This document shows positions 1 through 8,536 of a DNA stretch of 64,000 bases, piece by piece (position 1 is the first letter of the stretch; each line of letters begins with the position of its first letter). The notes under the pieces are model-generated. The model worked only from the letters and a program-made list of their open reading frames with translations, did no database searches and had not been told where the DNA came from. Source of the DNA: Viridibacterium sediminicola (GTDB lineage Bacteria; Pseudomonadota; Gammaproteobacteria; Burkholderiales; Rhodocyclaceae); assembly GCF_039631295.1 (NCBI RefSeq), contig NZ_JBDIVE010000001.1, forward strand, positions 739,360 to 803,359, written 5' to 3'. The position numbers were made by a program, and so were the translations under genes.

Positions 1-794
1 ACGAATTCGGCATTGCCCTCAGGATGGGTGAACACGCTATCGAGCCCCGACACCGCACCAACCTTGACCGTGAACAGCGAGGCAAAGGGCAGGCTGTAAT
101 CGCCGGCGAGGAACACCAGCTGGCCGTTGTGGCAGTCGAAGCGGCGGCCGTCGTGCATGCGCCGGTCCATGCGGCCGAGTTCGAAGCGGAAGATCGCGCA
201 ATTGGGCACCGCACCATCGAAGATGCGCGCATCGCCCAAGTCGATGAAATCAGTGATCGTGCCCTGCTCGAACAGCCACTGGTTGAGCTTGCGCGCCGCC
301 GTGGCCTTGATGAAGTCGCGCGGCACGATGAAGATCAGCTCGCCGCCCGGCGCCAGATGGCGAATGCATTTCTCGATGAAGAACAGGCACAGATTGCTGC
401 GCGCATCGAAGTGACGCATATCGAGCTTGGCGCGCGTGGGCTCGGGGATGTCCTGAAAGCGCACATAGGGCGGATTGCCGATGATGCTGTCAAAGCGCGC
501 CTCTTCGAGCGGGAAGTCGAAGAAGTCCATGACTTGCGCAAAATCCGGCGCCACGCGGGCGTCATACTCGATGGCAACACAGCCGGGCAGCTGGCGCGCA
601 AATGCGCCATCGCCGCAGGAAGGTTCCAGCACGCTGCCCTGATTGCGACGCAAGGCCAGCATCTGCGCCACCACGGCGGGCGGGGTGAACACCTGGCCAA
701 GCTGGACGACATCGAGCAGCGGACGGCTCGCTGCATCCAGCCGCACCGGCGGCGGCACGGGCGCAGCGGCAGAGACAGCGGCCGGGCTAAGCAT
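1..794 (-). CDS. Class I SAM-dependent DNA methyltransferase (N6-adenine/N4-cytosine type), 3' end outside window
   Basis: Read on the minus strand from the ATG at 794, this frame stays open to the window edge, so the C-terminus is missing. It contains VFTPPAVVAQM near residue 35, a motif I-like LEPSCGDGAF for SAM binding, and the catalytic NPPY motif of amino-methyltransferases that modify adenine N6 or cytosine N4. The order FTP, motif I, NPPY matches the gamma-like group that includes Eco57I-type enzymes. The ATG overlaps the TAG stop of the S4-domain gene (ATGCTTAG), so the two are probably cotranscribed. No restriction endonuclease is visible here, so it may be a solitary methyltransferase or part of a system to the left. 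Confidence 0.82.
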   Translation of the reverse strand, partial: MLSPAAVSAAAPVPPPVRLDAASRPLLDVVQLGQVFTPPAVVAQMLALRRNQGSVLEPSCGDGAFARQLPGCVAIEYDARVAPDFAQVMDFFDFPLEEARFDSIIGNPPYVRFQDIPEPTRAKLDMRHFDARSNLCLFFIEKCIRHLAPGGELIFIVPRDFIKATAARKLNQWLFEQGTITDFIDLGDARIFDGAVPNCAIFRFELGRMDRRMHDGRRFDCHNGQLVFLAGDYSLPFASLFTVKVGAVSGLDSVFTHPEGNAEF

Positions 795-1044
795 CCGCCG
801 CGTCACCCACAATGCGAATGGTTTCGTCCAGCACCTCCACCACGCTGCCGGCGCGCAGCTTGCGCGTCTTGCGGGTTTCGAGCGCGCCGTCGACGCGGAC
901 CATGCCATCGGCGACCATGGCTTTGGCGGCACCGCCCGAGTGGGCAATCGAGAGCAGCTTGAGCAGCTTGTCCAGCTCGATGTATTCGCTATTGAGGGTG
1001 AAGGTGTGGTGCATGGTGTGCGGAATGAGCGGGCGCTGTGGCAT
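787..1044 (-). CDS. Small S4-domain RNA-binding protein (YbcJ/RlbA-like)
   Basis: This 85-residue protein is almost entirely one S4 fold: LDKLLKLLSIAHSGGAAKAMVADGMVRVDG followed by a short basic segment TRKTRKL and a terminal strand region. Stand-alone S4 proteins of about 70-90 residues bind structured RNA, often linked to ribosome or tRNA quality control. The start could instead be the ATG at 1014 (MHHTFTLNSEYIELDKLLK), since conserved S4 sequence begins only after residue 15. It overlaps the downstream methyltransferase start and is divergent from the KefC-like antiporter, with about 70 bases between them for two promoters. The precise substrate cannot be read from the sequence. Confidence 0.8.
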   Translation of the reverse strand: MPQRPLIPHTMHHTFTLNSEYIELDKLLKLLSIAHSGGAAKAMVADGMVRVDGALETRKTRKLRAGSVVEVLDETIRIVGDAADA

Positions 1045-1113
1045 TGTGGCGGGCGCGACCGACGCACCGCCTGCGCGGATTATCGCATCTCGCCGTCCTC
1101 ACGGAGAACACGC

Positions 1114-2898
1114 ATGCTCAGCCAGACCGCAATCTTCCTCGCCGCCGCCGTCCTGATGGTGCCCTTGTCGCGCAAGCTGGGGTTGGGCGCCATTCTCGGC
1201 TATCTGGCGGCGGGCGTGCTGATCGGCCCCTGGGGCTTGGGCCTGATCGATGATGTGGAAGCCATCCTGCATTTTTCCGAGTTCGGCGTGGTGCTGTTCC
1301 TGTTCCTCATCGGCCTCGAATTGCAGCCCTCGCGCCTGTGGGTGCTGCGGCGGCAGATTTTCGGTCTGGGCGGCGCCCAGGTGCTGCTCTCGGCGCTGGC
1401 GCTGGGCGGCGTGGCGAGCTTCCTCGGACTGGGCTGGCGCGCTGCGGCCCTGGTCGGTTTGTCGCTGGCGATGTCCTCGACGGCGCTGGTGCTGCAATCG
1501 CTGGCCGAAAAGAACGAACTGAGCGCGCGCCACGGGCGCAGCGCCTTTGCGATCCTGTTGTTTCAGGATCTGGCGGTGATTCCCATCCTCGCCGTGCTGC
1601 CCCTGCTCGCCGGGAGCGGCGGCGTCGATCTGGACTGGCGCGATCTGGCCAAGGCCGTCCTCGTCATCGCCGCAGTGGTGCTGGGCGGCCGCCTGCTGTT
1701 GCGCCACGTGTTCAGCTGGATCGCCACCCTGGGCAGCCGCGAAACCTTCACTGCGGCGGCCTTGCTGGTGGTCATCGGCACCACCTTGCTGATGGAATTT
1801 GCCGGCCTCACCGCCTCGCTCGGCGCCTTCCTGGCCGGCATGCTGCTCGCCGATTCGGACTACCGCCACGAGCTTGAAGCCGACATCGAGCCCTTCAAGG
1901 GCCTGCTGCTGGGCCTGTTCTTCATCGCCGTCGGCATGAGCGCCAAGCTGGGCCTGCTGCGCGATCATGCCTTGCCGCTATGCGGCCTGGTCGCCGCGCT
2001 GATCGTGCTCAAATTCTTCGTGCTGGCGCTGATCGGCCGCCTCAGCGATTGCTCCTACCGCAGCACGCGCAAGCTGGCGATTGCCCTGGCGCAGGGCGGC
2101 GAATTCGCCTTCGTGCTGTTCCAGCTCGGCCGCCAGCATCAGCTTTTGAGCAGCGATCAGGCCGACTGGCTGGTGGTGCTGGTCAGTGTGTCGATGCTCT
2201 GCGCGCCGCTGCTGTTCCTGCTCGAATCGCGCCTGCTCTCGCCCTGGCTGGACAAGAACGACGACGCGCGCCCCTTCGACACCATCGAAGAGCACGGCCG
2301 CCCGGTGCTGATTGCCGGCTTCGGCCGCGTCGGGCAAATCGTGGCGCGCCTGCTGGCGCTGAAGAAAATCCCCTTCACCGTGCTCGACGCCAGCGCCAGC
2401 CAGATCGACTACGTCCGCCAGTTCGGCGCCCAGGCCTATTACGGCGATGCCTCGCGCCACGATGTGCTGGAGGCGGCCGGCATCGCCGAGGCGCGGCTCT
2501 TCGTGCTGGCCATCGACGATGTCGAAGCCTCGCTGAAAACCGCTGCACTGGTGCGCCGCCACTACCCGCAACTGCCGATCTACGCCCGCGCCCGCAACCG
2601 CTTCCACGCCTACAAGCTACTGGACCTGCAGGTCGAGCTGCTGGTGCGCGAAACCTGGCACAGCAGCCTCGAACTGGCCGGCGAGGTGCTGCGCGCCATG
2701 GCGCTGCCCGAGGCCGACATCAAGCAGGCGCTGCAGCGCTTCCGCGAAGCCGACGAAGCCTCATTGCTGCGCCAGCACGCGGTGTATCAGGATGAAGCGG
2801 CCCTGGTGCAAAGCGTCAAACAATCGGCCGCCGAGCTGCGCGCGCTGTTTGAGGAAGATGCTGCACAAGCGCGCCGCGAACCCAGCACCTCTAACTGA
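1114..2898 (+). CDS. KefC-type monovalent cation:proton antiporter (CPA2) with RCK domain
   Basis: This 594-residue inner-membrane protein has about twelve hydrophobic segments in its first ~380 residues, including GAILGYLAAGVLIGP and GVVLFLFLIGLELQP, typical of CPA2 antiporters. A cytoplasmic TrkA-N/RCK domain follows, with the NAD-binding Rossmann motif GFGRVG at residues 402-407. Proteins of this architecture (KefB/KefC) export K+ in exchange for H+, often gated by glutathione adducts or nucleotides. The start at 1114 has an upstream ACGGAGAAC, and membrane sequence begins at once (MLSQTAIFLAAAVLM), so longer readings are unlikely. The 3' end overlaps the convergent HAD gene by 8 bases. 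Confidence 0.9.
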   Translation: MLSQTAIFLAAAVLMVPLSRKLGLGAILGYLAAGVLIGPWGLGLIDDVEAILHFSEFGVVLFLFLIGLELQPSRLWVLRRQIFGLGGAQVLLSALALGGVASFLGLGWRAAALVGLSLAMSSTALVLQSLAEKNELSARHGRSAFAILLFQDLAVIPILAVLPLLAGSGGVDLDWRDLAKAVLVIAAVVLGGRLLLRHVFSWIATLGSRETFTAAALLVVIGTTLLMEFAGLTASLGAFLAGMLLADSDYRHELEADIEPFKGLLLGLFFIAVGMSAKLGLLRDHALPLCGLVAALIVLKFFVLALIGRLSDCSYRSTRKLAIALAQGGEFAFVLFQLGRQHQLLSSDQADWLVVLVSVSMLCAPLLFLLESRLLSPWLDKNDDARPFDTIEEHGRPVLIAGFGRVGQIVARLLALKKIPFTVLDASASQIDYVRQFGAQAYYGDASRHDVLEAAGIAEARLFVLAIDDVEASLKTAALVRRHYPQLPIYARARNRFHAYKLLDLQVELLVRETWHSSLELAGEVLRAMALPEADIKQALQRFREADEASLLRQHAVYQDEAALVQSVKQSAAELRALFEEDAAQARREPSTSN

Positions 2899-3541
2899 GC
2901 GGCGCCAGCAACTGCACCAGTTCGCTCGCTGCGCTGAACAGATGCTCGGGCGCGAAAGCGCTCAGCTCGGCGCGTGAGCCATAGCCCCACAGCACGCCGG
3001 CGGCGCTGAGACCGTTGCGCTGGGCGGCGATCATGTCCACGTCGCGATCGCCGACCATCAGCGAGGCCTCGGTGACGATGCCGCGGGCACGCAGGCGCTC
3101 GATCTGCTGCCATTTTTCGAGGTGGATGTCGCCACCATCGACAAATCGGAAGTGCTCGGCGATGCCGAACATGTCGAGAATGCGCTCGGCAAAGTCTGCG
3201 CGCTTGGAGGTGCACACCGCCATCGGCACGCCCTGCGCGCTGAGCGCCTGCAGCGCTTCGGCGATGCCCGGATAAAGCTGGTTTTCGGCGTAGCCGACGC
3301 TGCCGTAGCGCTCGCGGTATTTGTCGATCAGTGCGGTCAGGTGCGCTTCATCGGTGCTGCCGGTGATGCGCGCGAAGCTGTGGTAAAGCGGCGGGCCGAT
3401 GCAGATGGCTTGTTGCGCATGGTCCAGCGGCGCGTAAGCAAAATGCTCCAGCGCGTAATTGATGGAACGGCCGATGCCGTCAATCGGGTCACTGAGCGTG
3501 CCGTCGAGGTCGAAGAGGATGAAATCGTAAGGGCAAGTCAT
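2891..3541 (-). CDS. HAD-family phosphatase (phosphoglycolate phosphatase/5'-nucleotidase-like)
   Basis: This 216-residue protein opens with YDFILFDLDGTLSDP, the HAD motif I with the nucleophile Asp and acid/base Asp of DxDGT. Motif II is in VPMAVCTSKR, and motif IV is MVGDRDVDMIAAQRNG, which supplies Mg2+ ligands. A helical cap domain sits between motifs I and II, as in PGP-like subfamily I enzymes. Such enzymes remove phosphate from small molecules such as 2-phosphoglycolate or nucleotides; the substrate is not evident. The chosen ATG puts motif I at residues 9-13; the open frame continues upstream but antisense to the next gene. It converges on kefC and is divergent from the oxidoreductase at 3662. 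Confidence 0.86.
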   Translation of the reverse strand: MTCPYDFILFDLDGTLSDPIDGIGRSINYALEHFAYAPLDHAQQAICIGPPLYHSFARITGSTDEAHLTALIDKYRERYGSVGYAENQLYPGIAEALQALSAQGVPMAVCTSKRADFAERILDMFGIAEHFRFVDGGDIHLEKWQQIERLRARGIVTEASLMVGDRDVDMIAAQRNGLSAAGVLWGYGSRAELSAFAPEHLFSAASELVQLLAPLS

Positions 3542-3661
3542 GATGTGGGAGCGTTTCTGCGATGAGCTGCCAGTGTATCGGCCATGGCAGAATGCAGACA
3601 CAAATTCTGCAGCGCAGCGGCCAGGCCCGCTGACGCATGCATCACAACAGAGAGCGGCCGC

Positions 3662-5899
3662 ATGCAAGAGAAAGTCATCAAGCGCTATACCAAGGCCGCT
3701 GGCGGCCTCGATGCGCTGAAAGCCTCGCTGGCGGCACTCAGTGCCCAGCACATCGTCGCCAAGGGCATGGCCACCCTGCGCAATGCCAATCAACCGGCGG
3801 GCTTCGACTGCCCCGGCTGCGCCTGGCCGGACCGCAATCACCAGTCGAGTTTCGAGTTCTGCGAGAACGGCGTCAAAGCCGTGGCGGCAGAGGCCACCGA
3901 GTTCCGCGTGACGGCCGATTTCTTTGCGCGGCACACCGTCAGCCAGCTGATGGAAGAGGACGATTACACCCTGGAGTCGCACGGCCGCCTGACTGCGCCG
4001 ATGCGCTACGAGGCGAGCACCGATCGCTATGAGCCGATTGCCTGGGCCGATGCCTTTGCGCTGATCGCCCGCCATCTGCAAGCGCTGCCCTCGCCCGAGC
4101 AGGCGGTGTTCTACACCTCGGGGCGCACCTCCAACGAGGCGGCGTTTCTCTACCAGCTGTTCGTGCGCGAATTCGGCACCAATAATCTGCCGGACTGCTC
4201 GAACATGTGCCACGAGCCCTCAGGCATCGGCATGAAGGCGCAGATCGGCGTCGGCAAGGGCACGGTGACGCTGGACGACTTCAACCGCGCCGAGGCGATT
4301 TTCATCTTCGGCCAGAACCCTGGCACCAATCATCCGCGCATGCTCGCCGAGCTGCGCGATGCAGCGCGCCGCGGCTGCCGCATCGTGGTCTTCAACCCGC
4401 TGCGCGAGCGCGGCCTGGAGCGCTTTGCCGACCCCAAGCATGCCTTCGAACTGCTCGGCGGCGAGACGCAGCTGGCGGCGCGCTATTACCAGCCGCAGAT
4501 CGGCGGCGATCTGGCGGTGGCCAAGGGCCTGATCAAGGCCGTGCTCGAAGCGGGCGCCGAAGACGTACCCTTCATCGCCGAGCACACCGAGGGTTTTGGC
4601 GCGCTGCGCAGCGAGATCCTGGCCGAACCCTGGTCGGCCATCGAAGCCAGCAGCGGCCTCAGCGCGGCGCAGATTCGCGAAGCGGCCGACATCTACATGC
4701 ACAGCCGCGCGACGATCCTCACCTGGGGCATGGGCATCACCCAGCACCAGCATTCGGTGGCGACCATCCAGATGCTGATCAATCTGCTGCTGGTCGGCGG
4801 CAATATCGGCAAACCCGGCGCCGGCGCCTGCCCGGTACGCGGCCACTCGAATGTGCAGGGCGACCGCACGATGGGCATCTACGAGAAGCCCGACGCCACA
4901 TTCCTCGACCGCCTCGGCGCGGCGTTCGACTTCGCGCCGCCGCGCAAGCACGGCTTTGACGTGATCGCCGCCATCGAGGCCATGCTCGCCGGCGAGGCCA
5001 GAGTGTTCTTCGCCATGGGCGGCAATTTCGCCGCCGCCACACCCGACACTGCGCGCAGCTGGGCAGCGCTGCGCCAATGCGCGCTGACCGTGCAGGTCAC
5101 CACCAAGCTCAACCGCTCACACCTGGTGCACGGCCAGGAAGCGCTGATCCTGCCCTGCCTGGGACGGACCGAAATCGACCGCCAAGCCAGCGGCCCGCAG
5201 GGCGTGACGGTGGAAGATTCGATGAGCATGGTGCACATCTCGCAGGGCATCAATGCGCCGGCTTCGCCGCAGCTGATGTCTGAACCGGCCATCGTCGCCC
5301 ATCTGGCGGCGGCCTGTTTGCCGGCGAGCCGCACGCCCTGGCTGTGGCTGATCGAGGATTACGCCCGCATCCGCGACAAGATTGCCGAGGTCGTCGAGGG
5401 CTTTGCCGACTTCAACACGCGACTGCGTGCGCCCGGCGGTTTCTACCTGGGCAACCGCGCGCGCGAGCGGCGCTGGCAAACCGCCAGCGGCCGTGCGCAG
5501 TTCGTCTGCCACGCACTGCCCGTGTGGCCGCACGCGGATTTCCGCCTGATGACGGTGCGCAGCCATGACCAGTACAACACCACGGTATATGGGCTGGACG
5601 ACCGCTACCGGGGCGTGTTCGGTCATCGCCGGGTGTGCTTCATCAACCGTGCCGACCTCGCCCGGCTGGGTTTTCGGGCTGGCGAATGGGTCGATATCAC
5701 CAGCCTCTGGCAGGACGGCGAGCGCGTGGCGCGGCAATTCCTGCTCGTCGAATACGATATTCCGGTCGGCTGCCTGGCCAGCTATTTCCCCGAGACCAAT
5801 GGCCTGGTGCCACTGTCGGCCTTTGCCGATGGCGCCCGCACGCCGGCCTCGAAATCGATCCCGGTACGCCTGAGTAGGGGTACGCCCCCAGCGCGCTGA
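3662..5899 (+). CDS. FdhF/YdeP-family molybdopterin-dependent oxidoreductase
   Basis: This 745-residue protein resembles the cytoplasmic YdeP branch of the DMSO reductase superfamily. The N-terminus has CPGCAWPD (Cys50, Cys53), a reduced cysteine set compared with the four-cysteine Fe-S motif of true formate dehydrogenases. Next come FYTSGRTSNEAAFLYQLF and the family signature DCSNMCHEPSGIG, where Mo-bis-MGD enzymes place their metal ligand. The C-terminal third is a molydop-binding domain (LMTVRSHDQYNTTVYG, NRADLARLGFRAGEWV). YdeP contributes to acid resistance in enteric bacteria; the substrate is unknown. No in-frame TGA selenocysteine or accessory subunit is seen, so it is probably a single-subunit enzyme. 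The start follows MQEKVIKRYTKAAGG. Confidence 0.85.
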   Translation: MQEKVIKRYTKAAGGLDALKASLAALSAQHIVAKGMATLRNANQPAGFDCPGCAWPDRNHQSSFEFCENGVKAVAAEATEFRVTADFFARHTVSQLMEEDDYTLESHGRLTAPMRYEASTDRYEPIAWADAFALIARHLQALPSPEQAVFYTSGRTSNEAAFLYQLFVREFGTNNLPDCSNMCHEPSGIGMKAQIGVGKGTVTLDDFNRAEAIFIFGQNPGTNHPRMLAELRDAARRGCRIVVFNPLRERGLERFADPKHAFELLGGETQLAARYYQPQIGGDLAVAKGLIKAVLEAGAEDVPFIAEHTEGFGALRSEILAEPWSAIEASSGLSAAQIREAADIYMHSRATILTWGMGITQHQHSVATIQMLINLLLVGGNIGKPGAGACPVRGHSNVQGDRTMGIYEKPDATFLDRLGAAFDFAPPRKHGFDVIAAIEAMLAGEARVFFAMGGNFAAATPDTARSWAALRQCALTVQVTTKLNRSHLVHGQEALILPCLGRTEIDRQASGPQGVTVEDSMSMVHISQGINAPASPQLMSEPAIVAHLAAACLPASRTPWLWLIEDYARIRDKIAEVVEGFADFNTRLRAPGGFYLGNRARERRWQTASGRAQFVCHALPVWPHADFRLMTVRSHDQYNTTVYGLDDRYRGVFGHRRVCFINRADLARLGFRAGEWVDITSLWQDGERVARQFLLVEYDIPVGCLASYFPETNGLVPLSAFADGARTPASKSIPVRLSRGTPPAR

Positions 5900-6036
5900 C
5901 TTCAATTCGCCGGATCTTATGCCGTTTACCTTGTTTTACATGTGCACGATCCGCATAACGTGAAGGCATTGCTGCAAACGCGCACAGCGCAGCCGGCGAC
6001 TATCCCGGCCTCATCCCTGCGCAGACAGGAGGCGCC

Positions 6037-8424
6037 ATGAGCTTGCGCGCACGCATCCTGCTGCTGGTGCTGGCCGCTTCCTTCCTGCCGGTACTGGCCA
6101 CGCTATGGCTGCTCATCGATGAGCGCGAAGCCGCTGTTGATCTGGCGCGCGAGCAGCTGGCCACACGCGCTGCGAGCATTGCCCGCGAGCTCGATGACAA
6201 GGTCTCGGGCACCAGCCAGCTGCTCTTCGGACTCGGCCGCGTGCCGCTGCTGTCCAGCGGCGACAAGGCGCAGTGCTCGGACTTTCTCGCCAAGGTGCTC
6301 GAAGAGCATCCGCAATACACCGGTCTGCTGACCATCCTGCCCGACGGCAGCCTGTTCTGTGACTCGCTGCGCAGCGGCCGCACGCTGGATCTGCGCGACC
6401 GCAAATACTTCCAGCGCGCCCTGGTATCGCAAAACACCGTGGTTGAACCGGTGTTCGGCCGCCTGACCGGCAAGGGCGTGCTACAGATTGCCTACCCGGT
6501 CCGCGATGGCGCAGGCAAGCTGCTCTATGTGCTGCTCGCCTCCTTCAATCTGGAAGGCTATGGCAAAGGCAAGATGGCCAGCCTGCCTTATCCGGACATG
6601 GGCCTGCAGATCTGGGATGACAAGGGCACGGTGATCCAGCGCGAGCCCGGCGGCCTGATCGGCGCCCATGCCAAAGCCTTGTCCAGCTCGGCCGAAGACC
6701 AGCGCTTGCTGAGCGCACCGCCCGGCCACACCCTGGCCCTGGGGGACGCAGCGCATACGCGGATCTGGGCCACAGCGGTGCTCGAACATAATCCGGAAGC
6801 CGGCCTGCGCCTGGGCCTGAGCGTGCCCGAAGAGAATCTCTACGCGCATATCGATCAACACTTCAAGCGCACCCTGGTCGGCATGTTGAGCCTGTCCCTG
6901 CTGTTTTTCCTGTGCGCGGCGGGGCTCGCCGAATTTGCTGTGCGCCGCCAGGCGGCGCGCCTGATGTCGGCCATCTCGCGCCTCGACCAGGGCAGCTTCG
7001 ATGCGCCGGTCGGGCCGCCTTATCCGCGCGGCGAGCTGGGCGTGGTGATGGCCGCACTGGACCGCTTGGCCAATTCGCTGCACAGCCAGCGCGAAGAAAT
7101 CTCGCGCACCACGACAGCACTGGAACAGCAGGCCAATTTCGACGCGCTGACCGGCCTGGCCAATCGCAACCTGCTCAGCGACCGCCTGGAGCAGGCGCTG
7201 ATCTACGCCAAACGCGCGCACCGCATGGCGGCCGTGCTGGTGCTGGATCTGGACCGCTTCAAGACCATCAATGACAGCCTCGGCCACAGCAAGGGCGATG
7301 TGCTGTTGCAGGAAACAGCAAGACGACTGGGCGAATGCGTGCGCCCCGGTGACACCGTGGCGCGCCTCGGCGGCGACGAGTTCGTGGTGATTCTCGCCGA
7401 TATGGCCGACCCGGCCGATGTGATGCCGATCGGGCAGAAGATCCTCTGCTCGCTCTCGCAGGCGCTGGTGGTCGAGGGGCAGTACATCAGCAGCAGCGCC
7501 AGCATCGGCGCCAGCGTCTATCCGCATGACGGCGAGAGCGCCGAAGTGCTGCTGCGCAATGCCGATACCGCGATGTACAAGGCCAAGGACCTGGGCGGCA
7601 ACGGCATCGCGCTGTTCACGCCGGAGATGAACCAACGCGTCAAGGACCGCCTGCAGATCGAAGCCGGGCTGCGCCACGCGCTCAGCCATGGTCAATTGCT
7701 GCTGCACTTCCAGCCCATCGTCCATCTGAGCAGCGGCCGCATCTGCGCCGCCGAAGCCCTGGTGCGCTGGCAGCACCCGGAACGCGGCCTCATCCCACCG
7801 GCGCAATTCATCACCGTGGCCGAGGAAACCGGCCTCATCGTGCAGATTGGCGAATGGGTGCTCAGCCACGCCTGCCAGCAGGCCCGGCTATGGCAAGACC
7901 TCGGTCTGGGCCCGGTGCAGGTGGCGGTCAATCTGTCGGCACGCCAGTTTGCCGCCAGCTCGCTGGGCAGCACGGTCAGCCGGGCGCTGGAGTCAGCAGG
8001 CTGTCCGGCCGAACTGCTGCAGCTGGAAATCACCGAAAGCATGGTCATGCAGGACGCCGCCGGCGCGCTGCACACCATGCACGAGCTCAACGCGCTGGGC
8101 GTGGCCTTCTCGATCGACGACTTCGGCACCGGCTATTCCTCGCTGAGCTACCTCAAACGCCTGCCGGTGCAGAAACTCAAGATCGACCGCTCCTTCATCG
8201 GCGAGCTCGAAAGCGATACCAATGATCACGCCATCGTCGACGCCATCCAGACCCTCGCCCGCAAGCTGGGTCTGAACACCGTTGCCGAGGGTGTAGAGAC
8301 ACCTGCGCAGCTGGAGATGCTGCGCCAGCTCGGCTGCGACGCCTATCAGGGCTACCTGTTCTCGCGACCGCTGGCCGCCGATGCCTTCATCCAGCTGCTG
8401 CAGGACCGGCAAGCCGCGCAGTAA
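6037..8424 (+). CDS. Membrane Cache-HAMP-GGDEF-EAL c-di-GMP turnover protein
   Basis: This 795-residue protein has a first membrane segment at about residues 6-27, a periplasmic Cache-like sensor (DRKYFQRALVSQNTVVEPVFG is the recognisable core), a second membrane segment near 275-300 and a HAMP-like linker. It then has a GGDEF domain with the intact motif at 445-449 and an RxxD inhibitory site (RPGD, 436-439), and an EAL domain with EALVRW at 573-578 and DDFGTGYSS. Both synthesis and hydrolysis of c-di-GMP look catalytically possible. The extracellular Cache module suggests ligand control, for example by amino or carboxylic acids. A strong ribosome site, CAGGAGGCGCC, precedes the ATG. Confidence 0.92.
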   Translation: MSLRARILLLVLAASFLPVLATLWLLIDEREAAVDLAREQLATRAASIARELDDKVSGTSQLLFGLGRVPLLSSGDKAQCSDFLAKVLEEHPQYTGLLTILPDGSLFCDSLRSGRTLDLRDRKYFQRALVSQNTVVEPVFGRLTGKGVLQIAYPVRDGAGKLLYVLLASFNLEGYGKGKMASLPYPDMGLQIWDDKGTVIQREPGGLIGAHAKALSSSAEDQRLLSAPPGHTLALGDAAHTRIWATAVLEHNPEAGLRLGLSVPEENLYAHIDQHFKRTLVGMLSLSLLFFLCAAGLAEFAVRRQAARLMSAISRLDQGSFDAPVGPPYPRGELGVVMAALDRLANSLHSQREEISRTTTALEQQANFDALTGLANRNLLSDRLEQALIYAKRAHRMAAVLVLDLDRFKTINDSLGHSKGDVLLQETARRLGECVRPGDTVARLGGDEFVVILADMADPADVMPIGQKILCSLSQALVVEGQYISSSASIGASVYPHDGESAEVLLRNADTAMYKAKDLGGNGIALFTPEMNQRVKDRLQIEAGLRHALSHGQLLLHFQPIVHLSSGRICAAEALVRWQHPERGLIPPAQFITVAEETGLIVQIGEWVLSHACQQARLWQDLGLGPVQVAVNLSARQFAASSLGSTVSRALESAGCPAELLQLEITESMVMQDAAGALHTMHELNALGVAFSIDDFGTGYSSLSYLKRLPVQKLKIDRSFIGELESDTNDHAIVDAIQTLARKLGLNTVAEGVETPAQLEMLRQLGCDAYQGYLFSRPLAADAFIQLLQDRQAAQ

Positions 8425-8450
8425 GCCAAGCAGCCGCGCCAGCCAAGCAA

Positions 8451-8494
8451 AAGGCCGCAAGACACACCGCATCAGCGGTCTGTCTTGCGGCCTT
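8451..8494. terminator. Hairpin terminator between convergent genes
   Basis: Arms 8451-8464 (AAGGCCGCAAGACA) and 8481-8494 (TGTCTTGCGGCCTT) are perfectly complementary. An inner CCGC/GCGG stem extends the hairpin with a single C-C mismatch, and the loop is ATCA. It lies between the GGDEF-EAL gene and the convergent pectate lyase gene. A-rich bases flank it on the left but the right T tract is weak, so function on both strands is inferred. Confidence 0.72.
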
Positions 8495-8536
8495 GCCATT
8501 CCACACAGCGCCCCGCCACAGCGGAGCGCTCAGGCA

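Noticed and set aside
24..962. Long plus-strand open frame opposite the methyltransferase and S4 genes
   Set aside because: It is antisense to two genes with clear motifs and has Arg/Ala/His-rich composition typical of shadow frames in GC-rich DNA.
3542..4213. N-terminal extension of the HAD phosphatase
   Set aside because: The frame is open but antisense to the oxidoreductase, and the DxD motif must lie near the N-terminus.
4220..5077. 285-codon frame antisense to the molybdopterin oxidoreductase
   Set aside because: It is a mirror frame of a well-supported gene with no independent motifs.
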